Position numbers and translations under genes: made by a program. Positions 17,823-26,369 of a DNA stretch of 64,000 nucleotides are shown one piece after another. Under the pieces are notes generated by a model. The model ran no database searches. It had not been told where the DNA came from and was given only the letters and a program-made list of their open reading frames with translations. The DNA is taken from positions 496,001-560,000 of the forward strand of contig NZ_PVZC01000003.1 of NCBI RefSeq assembly GCF_003002095.1. The letters run 5' to 3'. This DNA comes from Allonocardiopsis opalescens (GTDB lineage Bacteria > Actinomycetota > Actinomycetes > Streptosporangiales > Streptosporangiaceae). The stretch's first letter is position 1; every line of letters starts with the position of its first letter.

Positions 17823-19234
17823 GCGTCCTGGTCGTCGGACTGAGCCACCGCAGCGCCCCGGTGGCGCTGCTGGAGCGGGCCGCGCTCACCGGCGAACCGC
17901 TGGTCAAGATGCTCACCGACCTGCACGCCGCGTCCTCGGTGGCCGAGGTGATGGCCGTCTCCACCTGCAACCGGGTGGAGGTCTACGCCGCGGTCGACCG
18001 CTTCCACGGCGGCGTCGCCGCCGTCTCCGAGCTGCTGTCCTGGCACACCGGCATCCCGCTGGACGAACTCACCGCCTCGCTCTACGTCCACTACGAGGAC
18101 CAGGCGGTGCAGCACCTGTTCTCCGTCGTCTGCGGACTCGACTCCATGGTCGTCGGCGAGGGGCAGATCCTCGGCCAGGTCCGCGAGGCGATCAAGACCG
18201 CGCAGGCCGAGGGCGTCATGGGCCGCACCCTCAACGAACTCGGCCAGCGGGCGCTGCGCGTCGGCAAGCGCGCCCACACCGAGACCCACATCGACCACGC
18301 CGGTGCCGACCTCGTCGCCCTCGGCCTCACCGTGGCGGGCCGCTCGCTGGGCCCGCTGCCCGGCCTGCACACCCTCGTCGTGGGGGCCGGCTCGATGAGC
18401 GCGCTCGCCGCGAGCACCCTGGCCAGGCGCGGCGTTACCCGCCTTACCGTCGCCAACCGCACCCACTCCCGCGCCGAGCGGCTGGCCGAGTGCCTGGGCG
18501 AGGGCTTCGAGGGCATGTCCGCGCAGGCGGTGCCCTTCGCCGAGGCCGGAGCCGCCCTCGCCGACGCCGACCTGGTGATCTCCTGCACCGGCGCGCAGGG
18601 CACCGTGATCACGGCCGACGCGGTCCGCTCCGCGCTGGCCGGCCGCCCCGAGCGTCCGCTGGTGCTGCTCGACCTCGCCCTGCCCCACGACGTCGACCCG
18701 GCCGCCGCCCAGGTGCCGGGCGCCGTTCTGGTGAACCTCGCCGAACTCCAGGCCGCCACCGCCGACCGCGGCGCCGACGCGGCCGGGCGCGCCGCCGACA
18801 TCCAAGCGGTGCGCGCCATCGTCGCCGACGAGGTCGCCGCCTTCCTCACCGAGCAGCGCACCGCCCGCGTCGCCCCCACCATCGTCGCGCTGCGCGGCAG
18901 AGCCAAGCTGGTGGTCGACGCCGAGATCGAGCGCCTGCAGGGCCGGCTGCCCGGCCTGGACGACCGCACCCGCGGCGAGATCACCCGCGCGCTGCGCCGG
19001 GTGGCCGACAAGCTGCTGCACCAGCCCACCGTGCGGGTCAAGGAGCTGGCCGGCGGCCCCGGCGGCGACTCCTACGAGGCGGCCCTGCGGGAGCTGTTCG
19101 CGCTCGACACCGCCGCGCCCGACGCGGTGAGCCGCGCCCGCATCGACGACCTGCGCGCCCCGGAGGCCGCCCGGCCACCGTCCCCCCGCACCGACGCGTC
19201 CCCGGCCGGCGGCCCGCCGGACCCCCGGCCATGA
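17819..19234 (+). CDS. hemA: Glutamyl-tRNA reductase
   Basis: 471 residues. It reduces glutamyl-tRNA(Glu) to glutamate-1-semialdehyde with NADPH, the first committed step of C5-route heme synthesis. The catalytic cysteine is C50 in VMAVSTCNRVEVYA. The signature HLFSVVCGLDSMVVGEGQIL is present, followed by the NADPH Rossmann domain (LVVGAGSMSALAASTLARRG) and C-terminal dimerisation helices. The last 45 residues or so (Pro/Ala-rich) extend beyond the usual end. It overlaps rex by 4 nt. The product goes to HemL, whose gene lies apart at 30622-31920. Confidence 0.97.
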   Translation: MSVLVVGLSHRSAPVALLERAALTGEPLVKMLTDLHAASSVAEVMAVSTCNRVEVYAAVDRFHGGVAAVSELLSWHTGIPLDELTASLYVHYEDQAVQHLFSVVCGLDSMVVGEGQILGQVREAIKTAQAEGVMGRTLNELGQRALRVGKRAHTETHIDHAGADLVALGLTVAGRSLGPLPGLHTLVVGAGSMSALAASTLARRGVTRLTVANRTHSRAERLAECLGEGFEGMSAQAVPFAEAGAALADADLVISCTGAQGTVITADAVRSALAGRPERPLVLLDLALPHDVDPAAAQVPGAVLVNLAELQAATADRGADAAGRAADIQAVRAIVADEVAAFLTEQRTARVAPTIVALRGRAKLVVDAEIERLQGRLPGLDDRTRGEITRALRRVADKLLHQPTVRVKELAGGPGGDSYEAALRELFALDTAAPDAVSRARIDDLRAPEAARPPSPRTDASPAGGPPDPRP

Positions 19235-19298
19235 CGCCGGCCGGCCCCCGCCTCGCCCGCCGACCGCGCGGCGCCGCCGCGCGACGGGAGAAGAACCG

Positions 19299-20237
19299 AT
19301 GAGTCCGACACACCGCCCCGGCGGCCCGCCGCTGCGGCTGGGCACCCGCCGCAGCCTGATGGCCACCACCCAGTCCCAGGCCGTCGCCGACGCGCTCACC
19401 GAGCGCACCGGCGCCGCCGTGGAGCTGGTCGGCGTCACCACCTACGGCGACGTCACCACCACCCACCTCGCCCAGCTCGGCGGCACGGGCGTGTTCGTCA
19501 GCGCGCTCCGCGACAAGCTGCTGGCCGACGAGATCGACTTCGCCGTCCACTCCCTCAAGGACCTGCCCACCGCGGCGCCCGAGGGCCTGGCCCTGGCGGC
19601 CGTGCCCGCCCGCGACGACCACCGCGACGCGCTGTGCGCCCGCGGCGGCGCCGACCTCACAGCGCTTCCGCCGGGCGCGCGGGTCGGCACCGGCGCGCCG
19701 CGCCGGGTGGCGCAGCTGGCCGCCATCCGCCCCGACCTCGCCTACGTGCCGATCCGCGGCAATGCCGACACCCGCCTGGGCAAGGTCGCCTCCGGCGAGC
19801 TGGACGCCGTGGTGCTGGCGCACGCGGGCCTGCGCCGGATCGGCAGGCTGGCCGAGGTCACCGAAGTCCTGGACGACGACCGGATGCTGCCCGCCCCCGG
19901 ACAGGGCGCGCTCGCCGTGGAGTGCCGAGCCGACCGGCCCGACCTGGTAGAACTGCTCGGTGCGCTCGACGACCCCGCCACCCGGCGGGCCGTCACCGCC
20001 GAGCGCACCGTGCTGGCGGTGCTGGAGGCCGGCTGCTCGGCGCCGGTGGGCGCGTACGCGTCCGAGAGCGGCGGGCGGCTCGACCTGCGCGCCGCCGTGA
20101 TCGCGGTCGACGGCACCGACCGGGTGCGGATGGAGATGAGCGCCGACGTCGGTTCGGCCGCCGAACTGGGGCGGGCCCTCGCCGAGCGGATGCTCGAACG
20201 GGGGGCCGACGCGCTGATGGGAGGGAAGCCACGGTGA
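19299..20237 (+). CDS. hemC: Porphobilinogen deaminase (hydroxymethylbilane synthase)
   Basis: 312 residues, normal length. It polymerises four porphobilinogens into hydroxymethylbilane. It begins with the typical [20 protein letters not shown] and shows the family signature segments [11 protein letters not shown] and the Arg-rich substrate contacts [19 protein letters not shown]. The dipyrromethane cofactor cysteine is C246 in [13 protein letters not shown]. The ATG at 19299 follows GGGAGAAGAACC. It overlaps the fused cobA-hemD gene by 4 nt (GTGA). Confidence 0.97.
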   Translation: MSPTHRPGGPPLRLGTRRSLMATTQSQAVADALTERTGAAVELVGVTTYGDVTTTHLAQLGGTGVFVSALRDKLLADEIDFAVHSLKDLPTAAPEGLALAAVPARDDHRDALCARGGADLTALPPGARVGTGAPRRVAQLAAIRPDLAYVPIRGNADTRLGKVASGELDAVVLAHAGLRRIGRLAEVTEVLDDDRMLPAPGQGALAVECRADRPDLVELLGALDDPATRRAVTAERTVLAVLEAGCSAPVGAYASESGGRLDLRAAVIAVDGTDRVRMEMSADVGSAAELGRALAERMLERGADALMGGKPR

Positions 20238-21916
20238 GTTCCGCGATGGACCAGGCACCGGCAACGGATTCCGACGCCGGACGGGACGCCGCCGAGGCCG
20301 CGTCCGCGGGCACGGGCGCACGCGAGGACCGCTGGCGCTCCGGCGGCGTGTGGCTGGTGGGCATCGGCCCCGGCGACGACGAGCTGCTGACCCTGCGCGC
20401 GGTGCGCGCGCTGCGCGGCGCCGACCTGGTGCTGACGCAGCGCGAGGTCGCCTCCGAGCGGCTCGCCGGCTACCGCGAGCCGGTGCTGCGCCACTGCGCC
20501 GCCGAGGCCGAGATCGTCGACACCGGCGAGATCGGCCGGGAGGAGGCCGAGCGGCTGGCGGTGGCCGCCGCCGGCGAGGGCCGCCGGGTGGTGCGCCTGT
20601 ACAGCGGCGACCCCTTCTTCTTCTGCGACGGCGCCGGCCTCGCCGCCGCCTGCCGGGCGGCCGGGGTGCCGGTCGAGGTGGTGCCGGGCGTGCCCGCCGC
20701 CACCGCCGTGGCCGCCTACGCGGGGATCCCGCTCAGCGCCGCCTCCGGCGAGGTGCGGGTGCTGGACGCCGGCGACGGCACCGTCGACTGGGAGCGGGCC
20801 GGATCCGGCACCGCCACCCTGGTGGTGTTCTTCGCCGAGCCGGTCCTCGACGACCTCGCCAAGCGGGTGCAGGCGGCCGGGCGGCCCGCCGAGACGCCGG
20901 TGGCCGTGGTGCAGATGGGCACCACCACCGAGCAGACCACCCTGGTCTCCACCCTGGGCGCGGTCGCGTCGGAGTCCCGCAAGGTGGGGGTGTCCGGCCC
21001 GGCGCTGGTCATCGTCGGCGAGGCCGTGGCGCGCCGCGACGAACTGTCCTGGTTCGAGTCCAAGCCGCTGTACGGCTGGCGCGTGCTGGTGCCGCGCACC
21101 AAGGAGCAGGCGGCCGGGCTGTCGGAGCAGCTGCGCTCCTACGGCGCGGTGCCCGAGGAGGTGCCCACCATCTCGGTGGAGCCGCCGCGCACCCCCCAGC
21201 AGATGGAGCGGGCCGTGCGCGGCCTGGTCACCGGCCGCTACCAGTGGGTCGCCTTCACCTCCGTCAACGCGGTGCGCGCCATCCGGGAGCGCTTCGAGGA
21301 GTACGGCCTGGACGCACGCGCCTTCGCCGGGGTGAAGGTCGCCGCCGTCGGCGAGCAGACCGCGGCCGCGCTGGCCGCCTTCGGCATCCGGGCCGACCTG
21401 GTGCCCGACGGCGAGCAGTCCAGCGAGGGGCTGCTGCGGGTCTGGCCGCCCTACGACGCCGAACTCGACCCCATCGAGCGGGTGCTGCTGCCGCGCGCCG
21501 ACATCGCCACCGAGACCCTCGCGGCCGGCCTGGGCAAGCTCGGCTGGGAGGTCGACGACATCACCGCCTACCGCACCGTGCGCGCCGCCCCGCCGCCCGC
21601 GCCGATCCGCGAGGCCATCAAGGGCGGCGGCTTCGACGCGGTGCTGTTCACCTCCTCCTCCACGGTCCGCAACCTGGTGGGGATCGCGGGCAAGCCGCAC
21701 AACGTCACCACCATCGCGGTCATCGGGCCGCAGACCGCGAAGACCGCCGAGGAGTACGGTCTGCGGGTCGACGTGCGGGCGCCGCGTGCGTCCGTGGCCG
21801 AACTGGCCGCCGCGCTGGCGGAGTTCGGCGCCGAGCACCGCCGCAGGCAGGTCGAGGCCGGCCAGGCGGTGCGCAGGCCCAGCCAGATGCGACGTGGACG
21901 GAGGAAGACCACATGA
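20234..21916 (+). CDS. hemD: Fused uroporphyrinogen-III C-methyltransferase and uroporphyrinogen-III synthase
   Basis: 560 residues in two enzymes. Residues about 35-275 are a SUMT/CobA-type methyltransferase ([59 protein letters not shown]), which would make precorrin-2 for siroheme or B12. Residues about 280-540 are the HemD domain that cyclises and inverts ring D of hydroxymethylbilane ([54 protein letters not shown]). Such fusions are common in actinomycetes. The methyltransferase carries YSGDPFFF where many SUMTs have KGGDPFxFGRG, so its activity deserves checking. The GTG at 20234 overlaps the hemC stop, and ATGA overlaps hemB. Confidence 0.93.
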   Translation: MSSAMDQAPATDSDAGRDAAEAASAGTGAREDRWRSGGVWLVGIGPGDDELLTLRAVRALRGADLVLTQREVASERLAGYREPVLRHCAAEAEIVDTGEIGREEAERLAVAAAGEGRRVVRLYSGDPFFFCDGAGLAAACRAAGVPVEVVPGVPAATAVAAYAGIPLSAASGEVRVLDAGDGTVDWERAGSGTATLVVFFAEPVLDDLAKRVQAAGRPAETPVAVVQMGTTTEQTTLVSTLGAVASESRKVGVSGPALVIVGEAVARRDELSWFESKPLYGWRVLVPRTKEQAAGLSEQLRSYGAVPEEVPTISVEPPRTPQQMERAVRGLVTGRYQWVAFTSVNAVRAIRERFEEYGLDARAFAGVKVAAVGEQTAAALAAFGIRADLVPDGEQSSEGLLRVWPPYDAELDPIERVLLPRADIATETLAAGLGKLGWEVDDITAYRTVRAAPPPAPIREAIKGGGFDAVLFTSSSTVRNLVGIAGKPHNVTTIAVIGPQTAKTAEEYGLRVDVRAPRASVAELAAALAEFGAEHRRRQVEAGQAVRRPSQMRRGRRKTT

Positions 21917-22914
21917 GCCGCTACGCGGACGCCGGATTCCCGCAGGCGCGGCCCAGGAGGCTGCGCCGCACCCCCGCGATGCGCCGCCTGGTGGCCCAGA
22001 CCCGGCTGGACCCGGCCGAGCTGATCCTGCCGATGTTCGTCAAGGAGGGCATCGGCGAGCCGCAGCCGGTGCCGTCGATGCCCGGAGTGGTGCAGCACAC
22101 CCGCGACAGCCTGCGCAAGGCGGCGCACGAGGCGACGGCGGCCGGGGTGGGCGGGCTGATCCTGTTCGGCATCCCGCAGGCCAAGGACGAGCGGGGCTCG
22201 GCGGCCGACGACCCCGACGGCATCGTGCAGCAGGCGCTGCGCGATCTCACCGCCGACCTCGGCGACGCCACCGTGCTGATGGCCGACCTCTGCCTGGACG
22301 AGTACACCTCCCACGGCCACTGCGGGGTGCTCACCCCCGGCGGCGAGGTCGACAACGACGCCACCCTGGAGCGGTACGCCTCCATCGCGGTGGCGCAGGC
22401 TGACGCCGGGGCGCAGGTGGTGGGCCCGAGCGGCATGATGGACGGCCAGGTGGCGGCGATCCGCCGCGCCCTGGACGGCGCCGGCCACACCGAGACGGCG
22501 GTGCTGGCCTACTCCGTCAAGTACTCCTCGGCCTTCTACGGTCCGTTCCGCGAGGCGGCGGAGTGCGCGCCGCGCTTCGGCGACCGCTCCTCCTACCAGC
22601 AGGACCCGGCCAATGCCGGGGAGGCGCTGCGCGAGGTGCGGCTCGACCTCGCCGAGGGCGCCGACATGGTCATGGTCAAGCCCGGCCTCGCCTACCTCGA
22701 CATCGTGCGCCGCGTCGCCGACGAGGTCGACGTGCCGGTCGCCGCCTACCAGGTCAGCGGCGAGTACGCCATGGTCGAGGCCGCCGCCGCCAATGGCTGG
22801 CTCGACCGCGACCGCGCCATCATGGAGACCCTCATCTCGTTCCGCCGCGCCGGCGCGCAGCTCATCCTCACCTACTGGGCCACCGAGGTCGCCCGCCGCC
22901 TGTCGGAGTCCTGA
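21913..22914 (+). CDS. hemB: Delta-aminolevulinic acid dehydratase (porphobilinogen synthase)
   Basis: 333 residues. It condenses two 5-aminolevulinates into porphobilinogen. The two Schiff-base lysines are in [16 protein letters not shown] and [14 protein letters not shown]. The metal-loop region reads [16 protein letters not shown]: two of the three cysteines of the zinc-type site are present and the middle one is Asp, an intermediate between the zinc (CxCx8C) and magnesium (Asp-rich) types. The ATG at 21913 overlaps the cobA-hemD stop. It is the last gene of the rex-hem operon and is followed at once by a strong hairpin. Confidence 0.97.
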   Translation: MSRYADAGFPQARPRRLRRTPAMRRLVAQTRLDPAELILPMFVKEGIGEPQPVPSMPGVVQHTRDSLRKAAHEATAAGVGGLILFGIPQAKDERGSAADDPDGIVQQALRDLTADLGDATVLMADLCLDEYTSHGHCGVLTPGGEVDNDATLERYASIAVAQADAGAQVVGPSGMMDGQVAAIRRALDGAGHTETAVLAYSVKYSSAFYGPFREAAECAPRFGDRSSYQQDPANAGEALREVRLDLAEGADMVMVKPGLAYLDIVRRVADEVDVPVAAYQVSGEYAMVEAAAANGWLDRDRAIMETLISFRRAGAQLILTYWATEVARRLSES

Positions 22915-22952
22915 CCGGCCGCCGGGGCGGCCCCGGTCGCCCCGGCGGCCGG
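22915..22952 (+). terminator. Strong hairpin terminator of the rex-hem operon
   Basis: A perfect 15-bp inverted repeat: CCGGCCGCCGGGGCG (22915-22929) and its complement (22938-22952) around an 8-nt loop, beginning on the base after the hemB stop codon. There is no U-tract. It lies between convergent transcription units (hemB plus, CPCC gene minus) and could serve both. Confidence 0.8.
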
Positions 22953-23022
22953 CCGGCCGGGATCCCCCGCAGGGCGGGCGGCGGCGTGCCGCCCCGGGTC
23001 GAGGGCGCGACCGTCCGGGAGA

Positions 23023-23316
23023 TCACCGGAAGCGCTCCGGGACGGACCTCAGCTGCGCGTCCAGCGACCAGCCGGGCGGCCGCAGCCGCGGCTTGAACCA
23101 GCGCGCGCCCCGGCGCAGCCACTCGCGGCGGTAGCCGCGGACGCCCTCGACCGTGGCGTCCTCGAAGCCGGACTCCACCCCGCAGCACGGGCAGATCCGG
23201 AACCCGGACGGCGGGCGGGCGGCGGGATGCCAGTTCGTCTCGCCCGGGCCGTAGCCGCACACCCGGCAGTGCTCCGCCTCCTCAGCGGGCGAGGGACAGG
23301 GCGAGGACTTCCGCAT
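23023..23316 (-). CDS. Small cysteine-rich CPCC zinc-ribbon-like protein
   Basis: 97 residues. Two Cys pairs, CRVCGYG and ICPCCGVESGFED, could form one zinc knuckle. A region with conserved aromatic residues follows: VRGYRREWLRRGARWFKPR and RPPGWSLDAQLRSVPERF. I recognise this layout as the 'Cys_rich_CPCC' type, found as small proteins scattered in accessory regions and of unknown function. The ATG at 23316 is the only sensible start. It is the most distal gene of the minus-strand accessory island headed by the Hint toxin, so an immunity role is possible but unproven. Confidence 0.75.
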   Translation of the reverse strand: MRKSSPCPSPAEEAEHCRVCGYGPGETNWHPAARPPSGFRICPCCGVESGFEDATVEGVRGYRREWLRRGARWFKPRLRPPGWSLDAQLRSVPERFR

Positions 23317-23348
23317 GACTCCACCTCAAGGCGCGCGCAGACCGGATG

Positions 23349-23377
23349 TGACGGCCCCCCTCCGCACGCTCAGTCCA
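23349..23377. repeat. 29-nt direct repeat, copy 1 (27/29 identical to 24043-24071)
   Basis: It begins TGACGGCCCCC and ends GTCCA, and differs from copy 2 at two positions. It lies about 130 nt downstream of the 3' end of the first DUF4333 gene. Copy 2 lies about 70 nt downstream of its paralogue, which indicates that a gene plus its 3' flank was duplicated. Confidence 0.7.
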
Positions 23378-23509
23378 CCATGCCGCCCACCGCCGGACCA
23401 GGGTCCGCGGGCCCACGCCCACCTGCCCCGGGCGGGGCCCGGCGGCCCGGGCCCGCCGGCACCGGAACGGGTCCGCCGGCCCGGGCCCGGCCGGGCACCT
23501 GCGGCGCGG

Positions 23510-23836
23510 TCAGCCGGCGGGCTGGTCGTCCACCTGGATGTCGAAGTCGACCTGGCCGCCCTCCACGGCGGACGCGGTCACCGTCACGCCGAGGGTGGTG
23601 CCCTCATGGGTGAGCTCGCAGCGGATGCTCGCCCCCACCTCCGCGGGCAGATCCTCGGGGCAGGTGACCTCCTCCGGCTCGTACCCGACCTGGGCGGCCA
23701 GCTCCGAACTCACCTGAGAGGCCACCTCGTCGGCCGACACCGCGCCACCTCCCGCGCTGAACTCGAAACTGCACGCCCCGAGCAGCAGCACTCCGGCCGC
23801 CGCCGCCGTGGCCGCGGTCCAACGGATCTTCCTCAC
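23510..23836 (-). CDS. DUF4333-type lipoprotein (paralogue 1)
   Basis: 108 residues. A lipoprotein signal peptide ends in the lipobox LLLGAC|S (Cys near residue 22). The mature part is a single small domain of the DUF4333 type: GAVSADEVASQVSSELAAQVG, EEVTCPEDLPAEVGASIRCEL and LGVTVTASAVEGGQVDFDIQV. Two cysteines about 15 residues apart, the second in IRCEL, probably form the conserved disulfide. It is predicted to be anchored on the outer face of the membrane. The ATG at 23836 follows a weak AGGTGAT site. It is about 35-40% identical by eye to the paralogue at 24138-24467. Confidence 0.85.
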   Translation of the reverse strand: MRKIRWTAATAAAAGVLLLGACSFEFSAGGGAVSADEVASQVSSELAAQVGYEPEEVTCPEDLPAEVGASIRCELTHEGTTLGVTVTASAVEGGQVDFDIQVDDQPAG

Positions 23837-24137
23837 GCCATCACCTGTTTCCCATCATCGATTGCCGTGCACGGACGTAGACGCGCCGCCCGCCGATGAT
23901 GATCCACAGCTCGGCCCGAGAACCGGCCATGACCGGCTCCGGACAGCGCACCGCCGGCCGGTGCGGCGGGGCGAGGCCGGCGCGTCGCGGCAGCCGGCGG
24001 TCTAGCGGTCCGGCCTCGGTCGGACCCTCTGGGGGCCGGCCATGACGGCCCCCGTCCGCACGCTCGGTCCAGCACGCCGTCCGTCTGCTGGGACAGAGCC
24101 CGCCGACCGGGGCGGGCGGCCGCGGCTGCGCACCGGG
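23837..24137. other. 301-nt spacer between the two DUF4333 genes
   Basis: No gene is seen. It holds copy 2 of the 29-nt repeat (24043-24071) and a GC-rich self-complementary stretch around 24007-24050 (GGTCCGGCC...GGCCGGCC) that may terminate transcription from the upstream DUF4333 gene. Confidence 0.4.
24043..24071. repeat. 29-nt direct repeat, copy 2
   Basis: Partner of 23349-23377, with 27 of 29 positions identical. It is placed 3' of the second DUF4333 gene in the same orientation relative to the gene. Confidence 0.7.
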
Positions 24138-24467
24138 TCAGTCCGCACCGCTCGGCCGCCCGATCGTCGCGACGGCGAGTTCATCGACCTCGCCGTCCGC
24201 CACGGACACCACGGTGGCCTGCACGCTCTCGGCGGTTCCGTCCCAGGTGACCCGGCAGACCGCGGTCGCCCCCGGCCGGGCGGGCAGGGAGCGCGGGCAA
24301 GAGACGCCGTCAGGCGGGCGGCCGTTCTGCTCGGCCAGCGCCGAGCCCACCTCGCGGGCCAGTTCGGCGGCCGGCAAGCCGCCCGCCCCGGCGCAGCCCG
24401 CGAGGCCGCCCAGGCCGAGCAGCGCCCAGGCGGCGACGGCCGCGCGCAATCTGGTCTTCGTCTCCAT
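24138..24467 (-). CDS. DUF4333-type lipoprotein (paralogue 2)
   Basis: 109 residues. The signal peptide ends LGGLAGC|A (lipobox). The small domain aligns with the neighbour: GLPAAELAREVGSALAEQNG, DGVSCPRSLPARPGATAVCRVTW and ESVQATVVSVADGEVDELAV. The two conserved cysteines are at matching positions. The ATG at 24467 follows GGGGAGCC. The tandem pair with shared 3' repeat points to local duplication. Function is unknown; DUF4333 domains in actinobacteria often occur on small secreted or membrane-anchored proteins. Confidence 0.85.
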   Translation of the reverse strand: METKTRLRAAVAAWALLGLGGLAGCAGAGGLPAAELAREVGSALAEQNGRPPDGVSCPRSLPARPGATAVCRVTWDGTAESVQATVVSVADGEVDELAVATIGRPSGAD

Positions 24468-24717
24468 AACGGCTCCCCTCGCCGACCGCGGTCCAGGTAC
24501 AGACGCGGCACCGCCGGGGGAGGATCCGGGTGCGGGGGAGAAGCCGGCGGCCGGACCGGTGGATCGTCGGCCGGTACGGGTAGCCGTCGCTCTCCGGGAG
24601 TCGCCCGATCGTGGTCGTCGGCCGTGTCGGGCGCCGGCGGCAGGGGCGGCGGTCCGAGGGACGGCGGCGCGGACCTCGCCGTCGGGGGCGGGACAGCCGC
24701 CGGGACCGGCACCGGTG

Positions 24718-25179
24718 TCACCGGAGCGCGTTCAAGCGGTCGACCGCCCGCTGGTAGGAGCCGCCGTGCCCCGGGTTCAGCCGGGTCATGGCCTCGAAGA
24801 AGGCGGCGCCGTTCACGGCGAGCGCGCGCAGCAGCTCCGCCTCGTCGGCCTCGGCCGTGCGGACATGGCCGGGCGTGCCCATGTCCAGCGCCAGCAGGAT
24901 CCGGCCCGGCCGGGTGCGGGTGAGCCGGAACCGGATCGGCTGCCCGGGGAAGTACACCTGGGCGTCGCCGGTGGCGACCGCGTCGGCGGCCGGCGAGCCG
25001 ATGTAGGCCCACAGCTGGTCGACGTAGTCGACCAGGCCCGGGTCCAGGACCTCGGTGCCGTCGACGACCAGGCGTATCGCCCCCTCGACGTGGTCGCCGT
25101 CGCGCAAGGGCCCCTCGAACGCGCCGACCGGGACGAGCCGGCCGCCGCCGGCCGCCAGGAAGCTCTCGATCGTGACCAT
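24718..25179 (-). CDS. Unrecognised acidic protein, candidate immunity protein
   Basis: 153 residues with no signal peptide or membrane segment. It has a beta-rich N-terminal half (VTIESFLAAGGGRLVPVGAFEGP, GAIRLVVDGTEVLDPGLVDY) and a C-terminal helix (AVNGAAFFEAMTRLNPGHGGSYQRAVDRLNAL). Segments such as VDYVDQLWAYIGSPAADAVATG and VYFPGQPIRFRLTRTRPGRILL remind me of uncharacterised actinomycete proteins near polymorphic toxins, but I cannot name a family. The ATG at 25179 follows GGGAGGG; the frame is open upstream. It is third downstream of the Hint toxin, 76 nt after the previous gene. An immunity role is inference from context only. Confidence 0.75.
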   Translation of the reverse strand: MVTIESFLAAGGGRLVPVGAFEGPLRDGDHVEGAIRLVVDGTEVLDPGLVDYVDQLWAYIGSPAADAVATGDAQVYFPGQPIRFRLTRTRPGRILLALDMGTPGHVRTAEADEAELLRALAVNGAAFFEAMTRLNPGHGGSYQRAVDRLNALR

Positions 25180-25255
25180 CAGCCCTCCCGGTCCCGGGGC
25201 GGCGGCGCGCACGGCCGGAGGACCCCGCCGCGGCCCGCGGACGGGGCGCCGCGCC

Positions 25256-25741
25256 TCAGCCCGGCCCTGCGGTGCTGAAGGTGACGGTCGGGCCGTAGGC
25301 GCCGTCCTCCTCGTCGGTGACGACCACGGAGACCGCGCGCCCGGGGTAGCGCCCGGCCAGCACGCCCTGCCAGCACTCGCCGATCGCCTGGGCCAGCTGG
25401 ATGGCGGCGTACTCGCCGCAGGCGTCCACGTTCACCTGGGTGAACAGGTCGAACAGCACGGTCTGGTTGACCGCGGCCTCCGCCGCCGCGACGTCGCCGT
25501 GGAGGTGGGCCGACCATACGTCCACGCCGTCGGGGCTGAAGCGGTCCTCAAGGAACACACCGCCCCGGTACTCGACGGTGGCCGGGTTGAACAGCCACGC
25601 CGCCGCGAGCACGGACAGGTAGCGCCCCGGCTCGTTGAGGTAGGCCACCGGGCCGAGGTCCGTGATCGGCGGAGTGAAGGAGTTCTGCCACTCCGCGATG
25701 GGCTCGGGCACCGCGCGGTGCCGCCACACGGGGTGGGACAT
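25256..25741 (-). CDS. Unrecognised protein in toxin operon, candidate immunity protein
   Basis: 161 residues, soluble and acidic, with many aromatic residues (VAYLNEPGRYLSVLAAAWLFN, VFLEDRFSPDGVDVWSAHL). The second half, VNQTVLFDLFTQVNVDACGEYAAIQLAQAIGECWQ, looks helical and the end (AVSVVVTDEEDGAYGPTVTF) beta. I do not recognise a family. The ATG at 25741 gives 161 residues; a GTG two codons upstream is possible. It starts 14 nt after the HEAT-like gene, so it is part of the toxin operon. Confidence 0.75.
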   Translation of the reverse strand: MSHPVWRHRAVPEPIAEWQNSFTPPITDLGPVAYLNEPGRYLSVLAAAWLFNPATVEYRGGVFLEDRFSPDGVDVWSAHLHGDVAAAEAAVNQTVLFDLFTQVNVDACGEYAAIQLAQAIGECWQGVLAGRYPGRAVSVVVTDEEDGAYGPTVTFSTAGPG

Positions 25742-25755
25742 GGTCACGGCGGCCC

Positions 25756-26352
25756 TCACGCGTCGGCGCAGTCGCGGCGGAGACGATCCCGCGCGTCGGC
25801 CACCACGGATCGGGCGAAGGGCGCATCCGCCTCCAGCGGCGGCCGCTCGGGCGGGTAGAGCTCGTCCGTCGCCCGGTCGGCGTAGGCGAGGCAGCGCAGC
25901 GCCCACAGCCGCTCGTCCTCGGACGCGGCCGCGTCGTGCAGGTCGAGGAGCGCGGTCAGCAGCGTGCAACTGGCCGCGCCGCGCAGGTGCTCGGCGGCGG
26001 CGGAGCACGCCGACACGCGCACGTCCCCGGTCTCGTCCCACGGGACGCCGCGCACCAGCCGGTCGACCTCGGCCTCGCACGCGGCGACCGCGTGCCAGCG
26101 GCGGCCCACGATGCGCAGGCAGTGGATCAGTTCGTCGGGGTCGCGCGACTCGCGCAGCGTCCGCCGGACCAGCGGCAGGTGCGCCGCCGCGGAGCCGGCG
26201 TAGTAGAGCACCCGCAGCGCGGTCCGGCGGGTCTGCGGGTCCGTGCCGGACGCGATCGCGGCCGCGGCCGCGTCGACCCCGGCGGCGTCCAGGCGGCCGC
26301 GCCTGGCGCGCAGCGCCAGCTCCTCCATCTCCTCAGCCGTCGAGGGGGACAT
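25756..26352 (-). CDS. HEAT-repeat-like helical protein, candidate immunity or adaptor
   Basis: 198 residues, almost wholly helical, with HEAT-like periodicity: TRRTALRVLYYAGSAAAHLPLVRRTLRE, DELIHCLRIVGRRWHAVAAC, VRVSACSAAAEHLRGAASCTLLTALLDL, ERLWALRCLAYADRATDEL. HEAT/Armadillo-type folds are used by several polymorphic-toxin immunity proteins. The ATG at 26352 lies 18 nt after the toxin stop with GGAGGT at a long spacing. It is the first gene after the toxin, the usual place of a cognate immunity gene, so it is my first candidate for that role. Confidence 0.75.
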   Translation of the reverse strand: MSPSTAEEMEELALRARRGRLDAAGVDAAAAAIASGTDPQTRRTALRVLYYAGSAAAHLPLVRRTLRESRDPDELIHCLRIVGRRWHAVAACEAEVDRLVRGVPWDETGDVRVSACSAAAEHLRGAASCTLLTALLDLHDAAASEDERLWALRCLAYADRATDELYPPERPPLEADAPFARSVVADARDRLRRDCADA

Positions 26353-26369
26353 GTGACCACCGACCTCCG

